A stretch of 64,000 bases of DNA from Phascolarctos cinereus (GCF_002099425.1 NW_018344004.1:1895501-1959500); one strand, 5' to 3'; counted from the stretch's first letter, positions 44,716 through 57,779 are shown. Translations and numbers: made by a program. Notes: generated from the letters alone by a model not told the origin.

Positions 44716-45423
44716 AGAGGAAGACTTTTTGGGGTTTTTTTCTTTTTATTAATTTATTGATTTATTTTTAGTTTTCAACATTCACTTCCACAAGATTTTG
44801 AGTTCCAAATTTTCTCCCCATCTCTTCCCTCTCCCAAACACAAGAGGGCATGCAATTTGAACGCCCCTTCTCCCAATCTGCCCTACCTTCTATCATCACC
44901 CCCTCTTATCCTTTTCCCTTCTATTTTCCTGTAGGGCAGGATGGATTTCTATGCCCCACTGCCTGTCTTATTTCTCAGTTGCATGTAAAAACAATTTTTA
45001 ACATTCATTTTTAAAACTTTGAGTTCCAAATTCTCTTCCTTCCTTCCTCCCCACCCACCTTTATTGAGAAGGCAAGCAATTTGATATAGGTTATACATGT
45101 GTAGTCATGAAAAACACTTCCATAGTAGTCATGTTGTAAAAGACTATTTCCCTTCATCCTATCCCACTCCCCATTTTTTCTATTTGCTCCTTTGACCCTG
45201 TCACTCCTCAAAAGTGTTTGCATCTGATTACTGCCCTCCCTTCTATCATTCCCCCTCCCTTATCCCCTTCTCCTCTATTTTCCTATAGGGTAACATAGAT
45301 TTCCATACCCAATTGAGTGTGTTATTCCCTCCTTAAGTCAAATCCAGTGACAGTAAGATTCACTCATTCCCTTTCACCTCCCTCCTCTTCCCCTCCACTG
45401 TAAAAGCCAGAGGAAGACTTCTT
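44716..45423 (-). mobile_element. HAL1 3' UTR fragment with 15-bp duplication
   Basis: The reversed HAL1 3' UTR, 678 bp (44731-45408), matching 17320-17998: 'gttttcaacattcacttcca', 'gtagggcaggatggatttct', 'ggttatacatgtgtagtcat' and 'cctataggg'. AGAGGAAGACTTTTT (44716-44730) and AGAGGAAGACTTCTT (45409-45423) flank it. Confidence 0.92.
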
Positions 45424-46389
45424 AACCAAAGGATGGAGAGGAACAAATAGATAATTTCAGTGACAAGAAATGGAAAAACAAAGTGAAAGGAGCTAAGAAA
45501 CTGTTGACTGCATGGGGGAAATGTGTCAAATATCTCTGAGAACAGTCTTTTATCTTTGATATAAAGGAAGTTAACAGAATCATTCCTCAGTGTCTAAGTG
45601 CTCAAGAAGGTGAATGATTCTCACAAAAAAAGAACTACAAATGGCTAACTATGTAAAAGATTACACTAAGTCACTAATAATAAGAGAAATGTAATTCAAA
45701 ATTACTGAAGTTTTACATCTAACCCCACAGCTAATAGCAAAGATGACAAAAAATGAAAGTAGTCAATACCAGAGGGAACAGAGGAAATCGGGTACATTTT
45801 TAGCAGAGCTGTGAATTAGTCTAACCATTCTTGAAAGTAATTTAGAATTATGCTAAAAAACGACTAAAATACCATACTTTCTGATCCAGCAATTTCATTG
45901 CTAAGTAGATACCACAAAGGAAGTCAAATTTGGGAAGAAAGGTCCCACATAGAACATGTTCATAGGGGCACTGTTTATGGTAGCAAGAAACTAGCACATA
46001 GTAGGTATGCACTGACTGGGGAGTGGCTAAATTAAATATGGTACATGAATATTAGGTGCAAGAAATATGAAGAATTCAAATAAGCATGGGAAGACATGTA
46101 TAAACTGATACAAAGCAAAGTAAGCAGAACCGGGAAAGACAATGTTAATTAAAGGAACCAAAAAACAAAACAAAACAAGAGCAACTGAACACTGCTATAA
46201 TGACCCAGGTTGGCCCATGAGGAATTAAGAACATGCATTTCTCTCTCTTCTTTGCAGAGACAAGGGACTATATTTTAGAACATTGCACATCCTCTAAAAT
46301 CTGGGTTAGTTCGTTTTGATAAACTACTTTATTTTTCTATTTTCCTTTTTCCCCTCATGAGATTCTTCACCAGGATGGAGTGCAGGGAG

Positions 46390-47685
46390 GGTCTATGAAC
46401 AGGGACAGACTTCCTTCCCATTTCCCTCCTTGACCCCCTATAAGATCACAGGTCTTCTCTGCCACTCTTTTCTATCCTCTAAACAGGGAAAATGTGAAAA
46501 AGGCCAAGCGCAATGGCACTTTTTTATAGGCTGCCACTGAGATGCAGCTCCTCTATGAGTACCAGTCAGTCAATTATCTTGGAGACAGCCCAGACCAATA
46601 AAGGATTGTCTCAGCTCTCTCTCAACAAGAGGCTGATAAAGACGTCCAGTGGGCACATGTTATGTAGAGAGCAGAAGATTGGAGAAGAAAAACAAATTGG
46701 ATGCAGATGAGATTTTAGGGAAGTGTAGAAAAGAAAATATTTTTATTTTTCAGGGTTTTGTTGTTTGTTATTTGTTGTTGCCATTTACCTAGGCAAAAAG
46801 GTGTAAATTTGTTAGACATAGGATCAGGTAATTACTAGTTGATAGGGTCTGGACCTCTAGAGTATTATAATGAAGTAAAGTGATACAGAGATAGGGCTAG
46901 CGATACCTATATCCACAATCCTCCTGTCTGCTGCAGAGGCATGTTGTGAGTAGCCTTTCTTCTCATTCAATGCCTTATTTTTTAAATGTGACCCATTTCA
47001 TGGTTCAAGGTGCTGCTGATGCATGAATTTCTTAATGAATCAAGTCAATGTCATTATTGTCATTGTTGTTGTTATAATTATTATTACTTATTGCATGCAG
47101 AAACAGCAAGTATGACCCCCATTCTGGGAGACTCCTTTTCTAAGTGGAAGAAACATTTGTCTGAAGTTTGTTTACTGTAGTCTTTTTTGTTTAGACATTA
47201 AGAGTTTAATAACTTTCTTTAAAGTATTGCTGTTTGTAGTCTCATATCTGTCTCTCAAAAGCACATCAGCTTTTGGTTTGGTTTTGGTTTCTTCTACCTT
47301 TTTCAAAAGGTTTTTTCTCCTCCCCTCTAAGATAACTAGTTCCTACAAAGGTCATTTTCCAGACATCAGTATCCAAGATGAGCAGGTTGCCCAATGTGAG
47401 ATAACTAATGAACATATAATTACGGTTAATTATGAGAACCATTTCTTCAGATTTCCCCCCACCACATACACACATACAATGGGTACCTACATTTGAGACT
47501 GCTGAGATTCAAAGACCAATCAAAAGTATGGAAAGGACTGTCCAGTAGCTAGGTTATTGTACTCTGTCCGGTCAATTAGTACTGAGAAAAGAGTGTCCAT
47601 CAGTTCAGGGGCATATCCCATGGCTAATTAACACTTGCAAATTTTCAAAAACCTCTGAAGAGAGAAGGGACTCAGTAAGCAGTGT
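46390..47685. other. Unrecognised sequence
   Basis: No element or gene recognised. A short ATTATTATTA-like run lies near 47075-47090. Opposite-strand frames at 47227-47496 do not resemble proteins. Confidence 0.4.
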
Positions 47686-47689
47686 GGTT

Positions 47690-47880
47690 TCATGGATAGA
47701 GTGCTGGATTAGTATTCAAGAAGAGCCACATTTGAATCATGTTTCAGACACTAACTATATGACCCTAGGAAAGTCACTTACCCTCTCTGAGTCTCAGTTT
47801 CCTCATTTGTAAAGTGAGTGAGTTGTTCTTGATAACCTCTACGATCCCTTTCAGCTCTGAATTTATGATCCTATCTCATA
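47690..47880 (+). mobile_element. MIR-type CORE-SINE, full length
   Basis: 'tttcatggatagagtgctgg', 'actatatgaccctaggaaag', 'tctcagtttcctcatttgta' and 'cctttcagctctgaatttat' give the complete sense element. Confidence 0.88.
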
Positions 47881-50631
47881 AGGAGAGTTTTTCTAAAATT
47901 AATAAATTAAAAAAATGAAAACAGGAGCAATCCAGCCACAAACCACATTGTGGCTAGAGATTCATCTGCAACCCTCACACAGATATTAGTACTTATACTA
48001 CCATAAAGAAAGCTGGTATGGGATGAAAAGAAACTCTACAAGTCAGCAGGAGCATGCCTTTCTTTTGGAAGCACCTGAAGCAGTACCCAACAGCAACATA
48101 TATCTGATTTTCATTCAAAATCCAGCAAGCTATAATTTATCTCTCTAATAATTCAGATTCTTTAACAGATTTCACTGGAATATATGAGTTGTGTGTTCAC
48201 CTTTAGTGGCTTGGAAAATGTATTAGTTGCTAACCATTAGGGAATGGGCAAGCCTTTCCAGCCCTTCAAACTAGCTTACAAATCTGGGGGGGTTGGGAAG
48301 CATTATCATAGGAAACTATTTCACCACCCTTACTTCCTGTTATGAAATACAAACCTAAGGAATTCCAATATGCTTTGGAAATACGAACAATTCTCATTTG
48401 GTAAGGTGCACAAATAAGGCATAACATGTTGCTCAAACACACAATGAGCTTTGGGAATAGAAGTATAAACTACAGCACATTCATTAATATGCTAATTGTT
48501 CTCTCCATGAACAGTAGTCAATATTATTCTGAGTGTGACATATACAGTAATCAAAGTCTGACATTACCTTTATGTTCAATTCAGAATACGATTCTGGCTC
48601 AGAGATTTTTTAAAAATTTCATAGTACTTTTAAGATAAATAGTGAGGTAGACAGGTTAACATTCAGCTGAGCTGGGTATACACACCACTAATATTTAAGT
48701 TTTAGGCATATGCTCAAGTGATAACTCCATACTTATTTCTGTTTACATATGATTAGTTTGCAGGTCTTCCCGAGGGCAGAACGCCCTTTGGAAACATAGA
48801 CACCTGCAAGCCTAACCTAATGGAAGAACTACTTCAGCATAAGTGTAAAGTTTTAAATATTTAGCATATCAATGGAGAATAGAAAAGTCTGATTTTTTGC
48901 ATACTATTCCCATTGCAATTATTTTAATCAGTTGTTCACTTAAAAATCTCATAATTTTTTAAAAAGTGGATGTTTTAAAAAGCCCAGAGTTTTACAATAC
49001 TTCAAGTTTATGGAGGCAGTTTTAAATTAGACATTTTAATCACCTCTGCTCTACACTGTTCAAACAACTTCCTTTATGTACATGCCTGTTGACAAAACAT
49101 CTAGGCCTGTCCAGTGCTCTTTAAGCCATACTCTTTAAGTGTATTCTAAGTATCTCTAAGTATTTTAACATGAAAATACTCATCTCTGACCCATATACTT
49201 CCAAACTCACAAGGCCACCCACAAGCTTGGACCCTTTCATCTCAAGTAAGTATTGATTTAACTAAGATCTGGAAAGAATAAACACAAAAGAGGTAGTCCA
49301 AACTCAGTTCAGCCTTGCCTAGAAGAGCCAGAAAGGAAAAGAGAATCTGAGGAGATGGTCACTCCCTTTTCTATGCCAACTGAGTCATCTTTTCTTCCAG
49401 CTCTACAGTAAATAAGGGGCTCTTCCAATGAGCCCTTTAGCTCTGATTCACACATGGCTAGAAACTGACCTCAAAGTTCTCAAGTGATTGAATAGAACCA
49501 GGATTTGCCCCTTTGAACATGTTCCATGGCACTGTCCTTATAATCTAATTCCTCATAACCCTAAAAGACAATCACTGCTTTACATTGGTTTAAAAATGGC
49601 ACAAGACAGTTGCACCAGAAGGAAAGGTGGCAGCAAGTACCCTTAGAGAGATGTCCTATTCTATATGTTGTTGCCTTTGCTCTAACTCTACTATATTTTT
49701 GTGGGCCATGAAATTGATGTTGCATTTCAGTGTTAAACAGTTGCACAAATGTCCCAACCCAAAAAATTGGCCATTAAAAAAAAAAGATTATGTCATGGTT
49801 CCGACCCTTGTACACTGCTCACACAAGACAGTCTTGGAATGCTGATTTCAAGCTGGCTTCTGACTGAAATCCCAAACTTGCATAGGGTTGGGAGAATGCT
49901 CAAAAGTGCTCAAAACTTGTCAGCTTGCTGCTAGGGAGTGGGGAAATTTTCATGACCAGAAGCAGCCCTTCATAAGATAGAACATGCATTGATTAAAAAT
50001 GGCCTACATGTCATTGGTTGGCAACCCTTCACCAGTAAATAAACCGGGAGGGGAAAATGGAGACTGGTACTCTGAAGGTTTGTAATAGTACACTCTACAG
50101 AACAAGACATGAAATTAGGCTAAAAGTGAAGAATATTATTATCAGAATTAAGACCTGACCTGGACTAACATGATCTGAGATCTTGTCCATTTTTATAGCA
50201 TGAAATACATTTTCCACACTGATGTTCTAACAGGAGTTGGGTTATAAAAAGGCAATGATACAGCAATAAGATTCTGATCCCTTGATGGGGGGGGGAATAA
50301 ATAATTATAACTATGAACTTTCAGAGACTTGGCAAAAACAAGAGTTTTGGGAGCAAACACCATGCTAAAAATCTACAGAGAGAATATCAGCCAAGATGCT
50401 TTTATTATGCCCTTTAGAAAATTTAGTACAGTTGACATGAACATCTGCAAAAGCTGAACATTCCACTTATTAGTCAACAGGGAGTTATGCAGGAAGTACA
50501 AACTCAAGTAAAAGGTTAAAAAAAAAGGCAGAGACTACAATACCATACTAAAAATAAAAGCCACATTCTGTAATCAACTTCAAATTCACAACTGAAAATG
50601 GAAATAGTAATAATCTGATAACTATAAACTA
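47881..50631. other. Long stretch without recognised repeats
   Basis: 2.7 kb with no recognisable transposon or gene. Short frames (for example 49627-49845) overlap on opposite strands and show no domain. The stretch may hold unique, possibly regulatory, DNA. Confidence 0.4.
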
Positions 50632-51552
50632 TTGGGCATCTTGAACTGAATATCCTATACACATCTTAGAATCAGCAAATCAAAAACTGAGCTCACTTTC
50701 TGTACCACTATCCCCAACCCTCGCCTAGTCACACAAGGGGCAACCTAGGTGTTATCCTCACTCACTCTTTCACCTCCATTTCCAATCAGATGCCAAGGCC
50801 TGTTGATTCTATATCTCTCCTACACACCTCCTTCTCTCCTCTGATACTCCCCCCCTCCCTGGTGTAGCCCTATTCACCCCACACTTCATCACCTGCTACA
50901 ATAGTCTTCAGGGTTGATCTTCCTTACCTCAAGTCTCTCCCCATTCCAGTCCATCCTCCACTCAACTCTCAAAATGATCTTCCTAAAATGCAGACTTGAC
51001 CATGTCATACAACCCTACTTCCAACCCTAAGTAAAGGAATTCCAGTGGCTCCCTATTACTCCTAAGATCAAATATAAAATACTCCTTGAGGCTTTTAAAG
51101 CCCTTCACAACCTGGACTCTTTATGTATTTCCATTCTTCTTGTACTTTGCTCCTCCCTTTATACTCTATGATCTAGTGATCCTGGTCTTCTGGCTGTGCC
51201 TTGAACATTATAGTCCATCTCCATACACTATGCATTTTCACCAGCTGCCACCTATGCCTCTCCCTCTTCACATCTACCTCCTAACTTCCATGATTCCCTT
51301 CAAGGTTCAGCTAAAATCCCACCTTCTACAAGAAGCCTCTCCTGATTCCCCCTTAATGTTGTTAATGCCTTGTCTCTGGGATTGTCTTCAATTAATCTCA
51401 TACATATCTTGTTTGTACTTAATTTTTTTTTTTTTGCATTTTATCTCCCTCATTAGATTGAGAGTAGGGATTCTCTTTTGCCTTTCTTTGTATTCTCAGT
51501 GCTTAACACAGTACTTGGCATGTACTAGGTACTTCATAAATGTATGTTCAAT
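50632..51552 (+). mobile_element. L2 LINE 3' part, long
   Basis: 'ctcgcctagtcacacaag', 'cctaggtgttatcctcactc', 'catcacctgctacaatagtc', 'gtggctccctattactccta', 'tcccaccttctacaagaag' and 'tgtactaggtacttcataaa' follow the L2 layout. The 187-codon frame at 51086-51649, the longest in the window, lies in this non-coding L2 end and continues past it; it is a chance frame. Confidence 0.88.
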
Positions 51553-51664
51553 AGTGACTGGAGATGATGCCAGATTTTTCCAAGTGACTGTGACTATCCC
51601 AATACTTCAATTATTCCGTCTACAAAATGAGGCTATGTCTGTCCAATAGGGTGTTGTAAAAACT

Positions 51665-51842
51665 AGAATAGCAAGAAATAACTTAGAATTAATCTAGTTC
51701 AAATTGCCTTTTTATAGATGAAAAGACTGACACAAGGAAGATGACGGGACTTGCCCAAGGTCATATAAATAAGTGGCAGAGCCAGGATGTGAACCCAGAT
51801 CTTCTGTTTCCAAATGCAGTGCTCTTTCAGTTTAAAAAGAAA
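51665..51842 (-). mobile_element. MIR-type CORE-SINE
   Basis: 'tttatagatgaaaagactga', 'gacttgcccaaggtcatata' and 'agccaggatgtgaacccaga' are the reversed element. Confidence 0.85.
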
Positions 51843-51869
51843 TCTAAGTACTTATAACTTGCTAGGTGG

Positions 51870-52880
51870 CTTTAGGAGATAGAAAATTTAGAGAAAATAT
51901 TCTTGACCCCATGGAACTTTTATTCTAATAGGCATTTATGCATAATTATAAGGCAAAGTAATACTCAAAAGTACATAAGAGGTTCTAATAAAGTGCTACA
52001 TGAACTCTAAATGAAAAAGGTTATGAATGATTGGAGAGGTGAAGAAAGATTTCATGGAGAAAATAGTATTTGAGTTAGGTTAAAAAGGATAGGAAAGAAT
52101 TCCTGGAATGGGGTTAAGAAAAGGCACAGAGGCACAGCTAGGCAGCACAGTAGATAGAGTCCTAGCCTTGGAGTCAGGAGGACCTGAGTTCAAATGCAGC
52201 CTCAGATACATAACACTTATTAGCTATGTGACTCTGGGCAAAGTCACCTCAATTGCCTACCCCTCCAAAAAAAAGGCAAATCATCAGATGGGTACAGGCC
52301 ACAGCAAGTAGTCCAGTTTGGCTAATGCAGAGAGTTATGTGAAAGGAGACAGTATAATAAAAAGCTAGAAAGGAAATGTGCATCCAGATTTTAGATGGCC
52401 TTGAATGGTAGCTAAGGAATTTGAGCTCAAGTCAGGACATAAGGGAACCATCAAAGGGATTTGAACAGATGAGCAATATGACTACCAGTGCTACAATCAA
52501 TGTATTGGAGAAGAAAGCATGGATAAGAGGAGCCTTGTGATGAGGCTGCTACAATAGTATACATGGATGTTAATGAAGGCCTGAATGGGCAGGTGGTAAT
52601 AGAAATGGGGGAAGGGGGAGAATAGAGGCAAGAGATATTGGCAAAGTACATTTGACTGGACTTGGGAAGTGACTAAACATGTGAGATGAAAGAGCAAAAA
52701 GAGTCAAAGATTACAGCAAGGTATTGAACACTGGAGACAAGGTAAATGATGGTGCCACTGCCAGAAATAATGAAAATAAAAGGAAAAACTAGTGTGGATG
52801 AAGATAATAAGCTTGATCTTGGACATGTTGAATTTCAGGTAGTGGTAGGATATCCAAGTGAAGATGTCCTGAGTTAATGA
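51870..52880 (-). mobile_element. L2 LINE 3' part split by a SINE
   Basis: 'ccatggaacttttattctaa', 'gaggtgaagaaagatttcat', then after the SINE 'ggccttgaatggtagctaag', 'agcaaggtattgaacactgg', 'gacaaggtaaatgatggtgc' and 'cttggacatgttgaatttca'. All follow reversed L2 order. Confidence 0.82.
52130..52277 (+). mobile_element. Short A-tailed SINE
   Basis: 'ggcacagctaggcagcacag', 'ttggagtcaggaggacctga', 'attagctatgtgactctgg' and an A-run tail at 52267-52274. No RTE tail. Confidence 0.9.
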
Positions 52881-53435
52881 TTAATTTTCTGGGAATTTTG
52901 TATTGCATTTCCTAGGTACAGTCATTTAACAAGTATAATTAAACAAGTATAGTGCTTTAACTCATCTTAAAAAATAATATTTACAGCTATCGGGTATACA
53001 CATATTCAAAAGGACAATATTAGTTGGGATTTTTTTAAGTAGTATCTATAACCAGCAAGTAATTTTCATGCCAACACATGGCATTTAAATAAAAGTTTTA
53101 CTTTTTTTTGACTCATGTGCTAAGGTAAAGAAAACTGATATGATATTTGAACTTGGAAACAACAGTGTATTTCCATCATTGCTACTAATCAAAAATGAGA
53201 AAGAAAGGTATGGGAAGTGAATAATTAACTAAACTGGTGCTGGAGAAGGGGATTTGGTTTTCTGAACCAGGGCTTAAGACACACATTTGGCTAGAGAGTT
53301 AATCCAATAAAGACTGGGATGAATGTATTCCATAGAAATTTGTTACTCTAATTTCATAAGGCTCTACCCTGAAATGGTGGGGGTAGGGGCAGGAGAGAAG
53401 TGCCCAGAGGGAGCTGCTGGAACAGATGCCAAATC
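52881..53435. other. Unrecognised sequence
   Basis: No element or gene recognised. Confidence 0.4.
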
Positions 53436-53439
53436 AGTT

Positions 53440-55000
53440 AGTCAACAAGCATTTATTAAAAGCTTACAATGTACTAAGCCCTGGGGGCTACAGAGATAGG
53501 CAAAAATAGTGCCTGACCTCAAGAAGATCACATTCTAATGTGGGAAACAGTATGCAAACAATTAGGTACATATAAGATTTTTTTTAATGTTATTTATTTA
53601 TTTTTAGTTTTCAACATTCACTTTTATAAGATTTTTGAGCTCTAAATTTTCCCTCTCCCTCCTCTCCCCGCCTCCCCAAGATGGCATGCAATCTGATATA
53701 GTCTATACTTATACATTCATATTAAACATATATCCACATCAGTCATGTTGTGAAAGAAGAATCAGAACAAAAGGGAAAAACTATGAGAAAGAAAAAGAGA
53801 GAGAGAGAAAAAATAATATGCTTTGTAATCTGCATTCAGATTCTATGGTTCTTTCTCTGGATGTGGAAACATTTTCCATCACAAGTCTTTTGAAAGTGGC
53901 TTGGTTTATTGAATTGCTGAGAAGAGCTAAGTCTGTCAAAGTTGGTCATCACACAATGTTGCTGTTACCGTGTACAATGTTCTGGTTCTATGCACTTCAC
54001 TCAGAATCAGTTTCATGTAAGTCTTTCTAGATTTTTCTGAAATCCACCTGCTCATCATTTCTTATGCAACAATAATATTCCATTATATTCACGTACTACA
54101 ACTTGTTCATCCATTCCCCAATTGATGGGCATCTCCTCAATTTCCAATTCTTTGTCAGCACAAAAATAGCTGCTATCAATATTTTGTATAAATAAGTCCT
54201 TTTCTCCTTTTTATGATCTCTTTGGGATACACACCTAGTTGCTGGATGAAAGGACATGCAGTTTTATAGTCCTTCAGGCATAGTTCCAAATTGCTCTCCA
54301 GAATGGTTGGATCAGTTCACAACTCCACCAACAATACATTAGTGTTTCAATTTTCCCGCATCATCTCCAACATTTACCATTTTCCTGTTTTGTCATGTTA
54401 GCCAATCTGATAGGTGTGATGTGGTACCTCAGAGTTGTTTTAATTTGCATTTCTCTAATCAATAGTGATTTAGATCATTTTTTCATATGACTATAGATAA
54501 CTTTAATTTCTTCCTCTAAAAATTGCCTGTTCATATCCTTTGACCATTTATCAACTGGGGAATGACTTGTATTCTTTTAAATTTGACTCAGTTCTTATTA
54601 TTTTATAAGTGAGGCCTTTATCAGAAACACTGGCTATAAAAATTGTTTCACAGTTTTCTGCTTCCCTTCTAATCTTTGTTGCATTGGCTTTGTTTGTGCA
54701 AAAACTTTTTAGTTTAACGTAATCAAAATTATCCATTTAGCATTTCATAATGTTCTCTGTCTCTTGTTTGCTCATAAATTCTTCCATTCTTCACAGATCT
54801 GACAGGTAAACTATTCCTTGCTTTACTACTTTGCTTATAGTATCACCCTTTATGTCTAAATTGTGTACCCATTTTGACCTACATATAAGATATATCGAGT
54901 CTAGTTATAAGGTAATCTCATAAGAAAGGCAGTAGCATTGAGAAAAGCAATAGGAATGACATTAAAGAAATAGCAATATTAGAGACCAGTAAGCTACACA
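53440..55000 (-). mobile_element. L2 3' end split by an L1
   Basis: Before the L1: 'caacaagcatttattaaaag' and 'cctgacctcaagaagatcac'. After it (54892-55000): 'ggtaatctcataagaaaggc', which continues the same reversed L2. Confidence 0.75.
53567..54891 (-). mobile_element. 5'-truncated L1 with perfect 12-bp duplication
   Basis: 1.3 kb of L1 3' end, reversed (53579-54879): T-rich start, 3' UTR with a GAGA run near 53800, then ORF2 C-terminal sequence such as 'ccattccccaattgatgggc' and 'ccagaatggttggatcagtt'. TACATATAAGAT lies at 53567-53578 and 54880-54891. Confidence 0.93.
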
Positions 55001-55879
55001 AGAAAACCAAAAAGGGTCGAAGAAATTTCACTGACAGCCCCAGATGTCAATACAGCAATGCATGGAATATGAATTACAAATACATTTAACTAAAGAGCTT
55101 AACACAAAGAGATAAATATTACTATATAAGTATCTCTGCAACATGATGAGAGGAGATGTAATAACATGAATACCTCAGTGGACAGGTAATAATACTTCTC
55201 TTCAAATGGAATAGAGCAGACAGAAGGAGCAGTGGAGTTGCATTGTACTTAAATAAACATATTCCATTTGTAGAAATCCACAAACCTCAGACAGAAAACA
55301 TACAGTTGATGATAAAAGGAAGAAATGTCAAGAAGAGCTAATGTGATATGATTACCACAGGTTACCTGTTCAGAAGGGAGGGAAAAGCTAATTCCATTAT
55401 TCTGTACCTCAGGTAATGTACAGGTATAAAGGGGGTCTTAACTACCCGGACTTTAATTAAAGGTCCATCTCTGCTACAAAACTAGAACACACAATAAGTT
55501 CTTAATTTCCCTTGATGATACTTTTATGCTTTAGAAGGTAGAAAACATGATGGAAAGAATTTCTGTTCTGCTCTTGATTCTAACAAATAAGGAGGATAAG
55601 CTGGGTGAGAAGGTAGAAATGCTAGGAACATTAGGAGAAAATGACCATACCATCCTTGAGTTTCTAATACACGAGGGGTAGCTTGTTTGATCCTGGACCT
55701 TACCAAAGTTAAATTTCAAGGAATCCACACAAGGTAGTTAGGATCCTATGACATGAAGCTCTAAACAAGAAGTCATAAAAAGGCCCTTACAAGTAAAATT
55801 CTAATGATTAAAATAGTCCTATTAAATTAAGAAAAGGGAAGTTATCTGAAGAGACCAATGTGGCCACATTTTTCTATTG
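55001..55879. other. Unrecognised sequence
   Basis: No element or gene recognised. Confidence 0.4.
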
Positions 55880-57005
55880 CATCATATCTTACCCACACTT
55901 CCCACTCCCAGAAGACTGCCTCATTATATTATCTTATACAGAGAAGATTGAAGCCATTGAAATTGAGCTCATCTCTTCTTTCTTACACATCCAAAACTCT
56001 CTGTGTCCACTGTCTCTTCCTTCTCTTTGATTTCAAAGGGCAAAGTAGGGCTCCTTATTAAAGCTATCCCTTGCACTTCTCACTTTGATCTCACTCCTCT
56101 TCTGAATAGCTGTTCAGTCATTTCAGTTGTATCCAACTCTTTGTGATCCCATTTGGAGCTTTCTTGGCAAAGGTACTGGAGTGGTTTATCATTTCCTTCT
56201 CTAGCTCATTTTACAAATGGGGAAACTGAGTCAAACAGAGTTAAGTGACTCACCTATGGTCACATTGCAAGTGCCTGAGGCCAGAAAGATGAGTCTTCCT
56301 GACTACAGACCCAGCATCTATCTACTGTACCTCCCAGTTGTCCTGAATCATTGTTGACTTCACTCTTTTAATCACCTCCTCCCAACTTCAATCTCTTCTC
56401 CACTGGCACTTTCCTCAATGCCTAAAAACATGTTCAGATCTTCCCTGCCCTGAAACTTAGCATCCCTTGACCCTGCTACCTCTCTGACCTATCATGTATT
56501 CTTGATTTTTAAAGATTAAACTAGCTAGTAGTTAATATATTTTATTGTGGGGGGAGGGGATTCCCAAAAAACAAATCCATTATACATTAATTCAATGGTG
56601 TTTTTGGTTTTTAATTTTATTATGTTCTACTTGACTTTAAGAATCTCTATTTTGGTGTTTAATTGAAGGTTTTAAATTTGTAATTTTTCTAGGGTTTTTA
56701 AAATTTTGTTTCATACTGTTTCTCAATACCCCTTCAAAATGAAACTTTAAGAAAGAGCTAGTCTAAACTTACGTCCTCCTAAGTACATCACCAGTCATTA
56801 ACTCCTCAATGCTGAGATATCTGATTTGTTTTTCACCACTGCTCTCCTGAAACTTGTTTTTCCAATCATGACTTCTTATTCTTTCTATTCCTTGACTTTT
56901 TTCTCAGCACTTGACACTGGTGACCATCTCCTCTTTGTTAATGTCTTATCTCTTGTTTTCACAATATTCACAATATCCAGGTTTTCCTCCTAGCTTTCTG
57001 ACCAC
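55880..57005 (+). mobile_element. L2 ORF2 (reverse transcriptase) fragment
   Basis: An old coding part of L2. Around 56906-56945 the plus strand reads 'ctcagcacttgacactggtg', the counterpart of the L2 RT segment encoding SAAFDTVDH, and 'ggttttcctcctagctttct' at 56980 matches the segment encoding WFSSYLSD. A SINE interrupts it at 56108-56342, and an AT-rich stretch at 56510-56710 may be another insertion. No frame remains. Confidence 0.68.
56101..56348 (-). mobile_element. RTE-tailed marsupial SINE
   Basis: Reversed full-length copy (about 56108-56342): 'gctgttcagtcatttcagtt', 'cttggcaaaggtactggagt' and the end 'cctcccagttgtcc'. CTGAAT flanks it on both sides. Confidence 0.9.
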
Positions 57006-57059
57006 ACTTATCAAATACATATTTATTAAACTGAATACAAAACTACAGCTGTTAATTAA

Positions 57060-57116
57060 GAATATATACTGCACTAGGCACTGGGTATAGAAAAATGACA
57101 ATCCTTTCCATGATAG
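57060..57116 (-). mobile_element. L2 3' end fragment
   Basis: 'ctgcactaggcactgggtat' and 'aatcctttccatgatag' resemble a short reversed L2 end. Confidence 0.5.
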
Positions 57117-57779
57117 AAGCACACTTGCCTAGCCATCCTTAGCAATATTAACAAATAATACTCACTTACCTTGTCACCATTTAACAAGAGGAAGCATAAT
57201 ATCTTACCTTATCCCATCCCTCCCTATCCCAGCTTTGGCTAGATGTTGAGAAAAATTGGTCCCTCACATTTCAGGTTAAATTTGTAAACAGGGACAGATG
57301 CCCTTAATTCAAAACTGTACTACTCAATGAATCAGATTGATAGGATTAAGGTGGATTTCTGTCATGAATAGAGTAGGACCCCTTGATTTAAAACTATTTT
57401 TTCTCTTTTGATAAAGAGGACATCACTACAGATCTTCAGATTTGGCAGAGCTTAGAAAATCAGATATTGCTCCTAACATTCTGATAAAAGAACAGAGAAG
57501 AAAAAAACATGACTGACAGCACATTATGCATGAAAGGAATAGGTAAAGCTTGAAGGCTAATGATATGAATATTCCGCTTTTTTCCCTACTGATTAAGAAC
57601 AAAACCCAGCTCAGCTCTATGTACTCTCCCTCACTTTGTCTATATATTTCATTTAAAGGAATACTGTTCGGCTCTGCTGCTCCTCTTCTACTAGCTTCAT
57701 TGTAGACTTCATTGGGTCTGGAACAAGTTTTGGATGGTAATTTATTGCCATTCTCCTTTGAGGTATAATCATAAAGGTC
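57117..57779. other. Unrecognised sequence
   Basis: No element or gene recognised. Confidence 0.4.

Larger units (their letters stand above)
43780..46390 (+). mobile_element. L1 ORF2 C-terminal part and 3' UTR
   Basis: Continues the inverted L1 piece. It has 'gtagcaaaatataaaataag' (remnant of the AGYKI segment), 'ctgctgggaaaactggaaat', later 'caatttcattgctaagtaga' and 'aagcaaagtaagcagaacc', then a 3' UTR with 'cttctttgcagagacaaggg'. It is interrupted by a MIR-type SINE (44405-44605) and by a HAL1 tail (44731-45408). Confidence 0.8.

Noticed and set aside
46500-46600. 7SL-like start 'ggccaagcgcaatggcact'
   Set aside because: Only the first dozen or so bases resemble 7SL; the rest does not follow the RNA, unlike the copies at 27891 and 33979.
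51086-51649. 187-codon open frame, the longest in the window
   Set aside because: It covers the non-coding 3' end of an L2 and runs past its terminus. Hydrophobic and proline-rich composition follows from the pyrimidine-rich L2 sequence.
53635-54030. 131-codon plus-strand frame
   Set aside because: It is antisense to the L1 3' UTR and ORF2 end of the minus-strand insertion.
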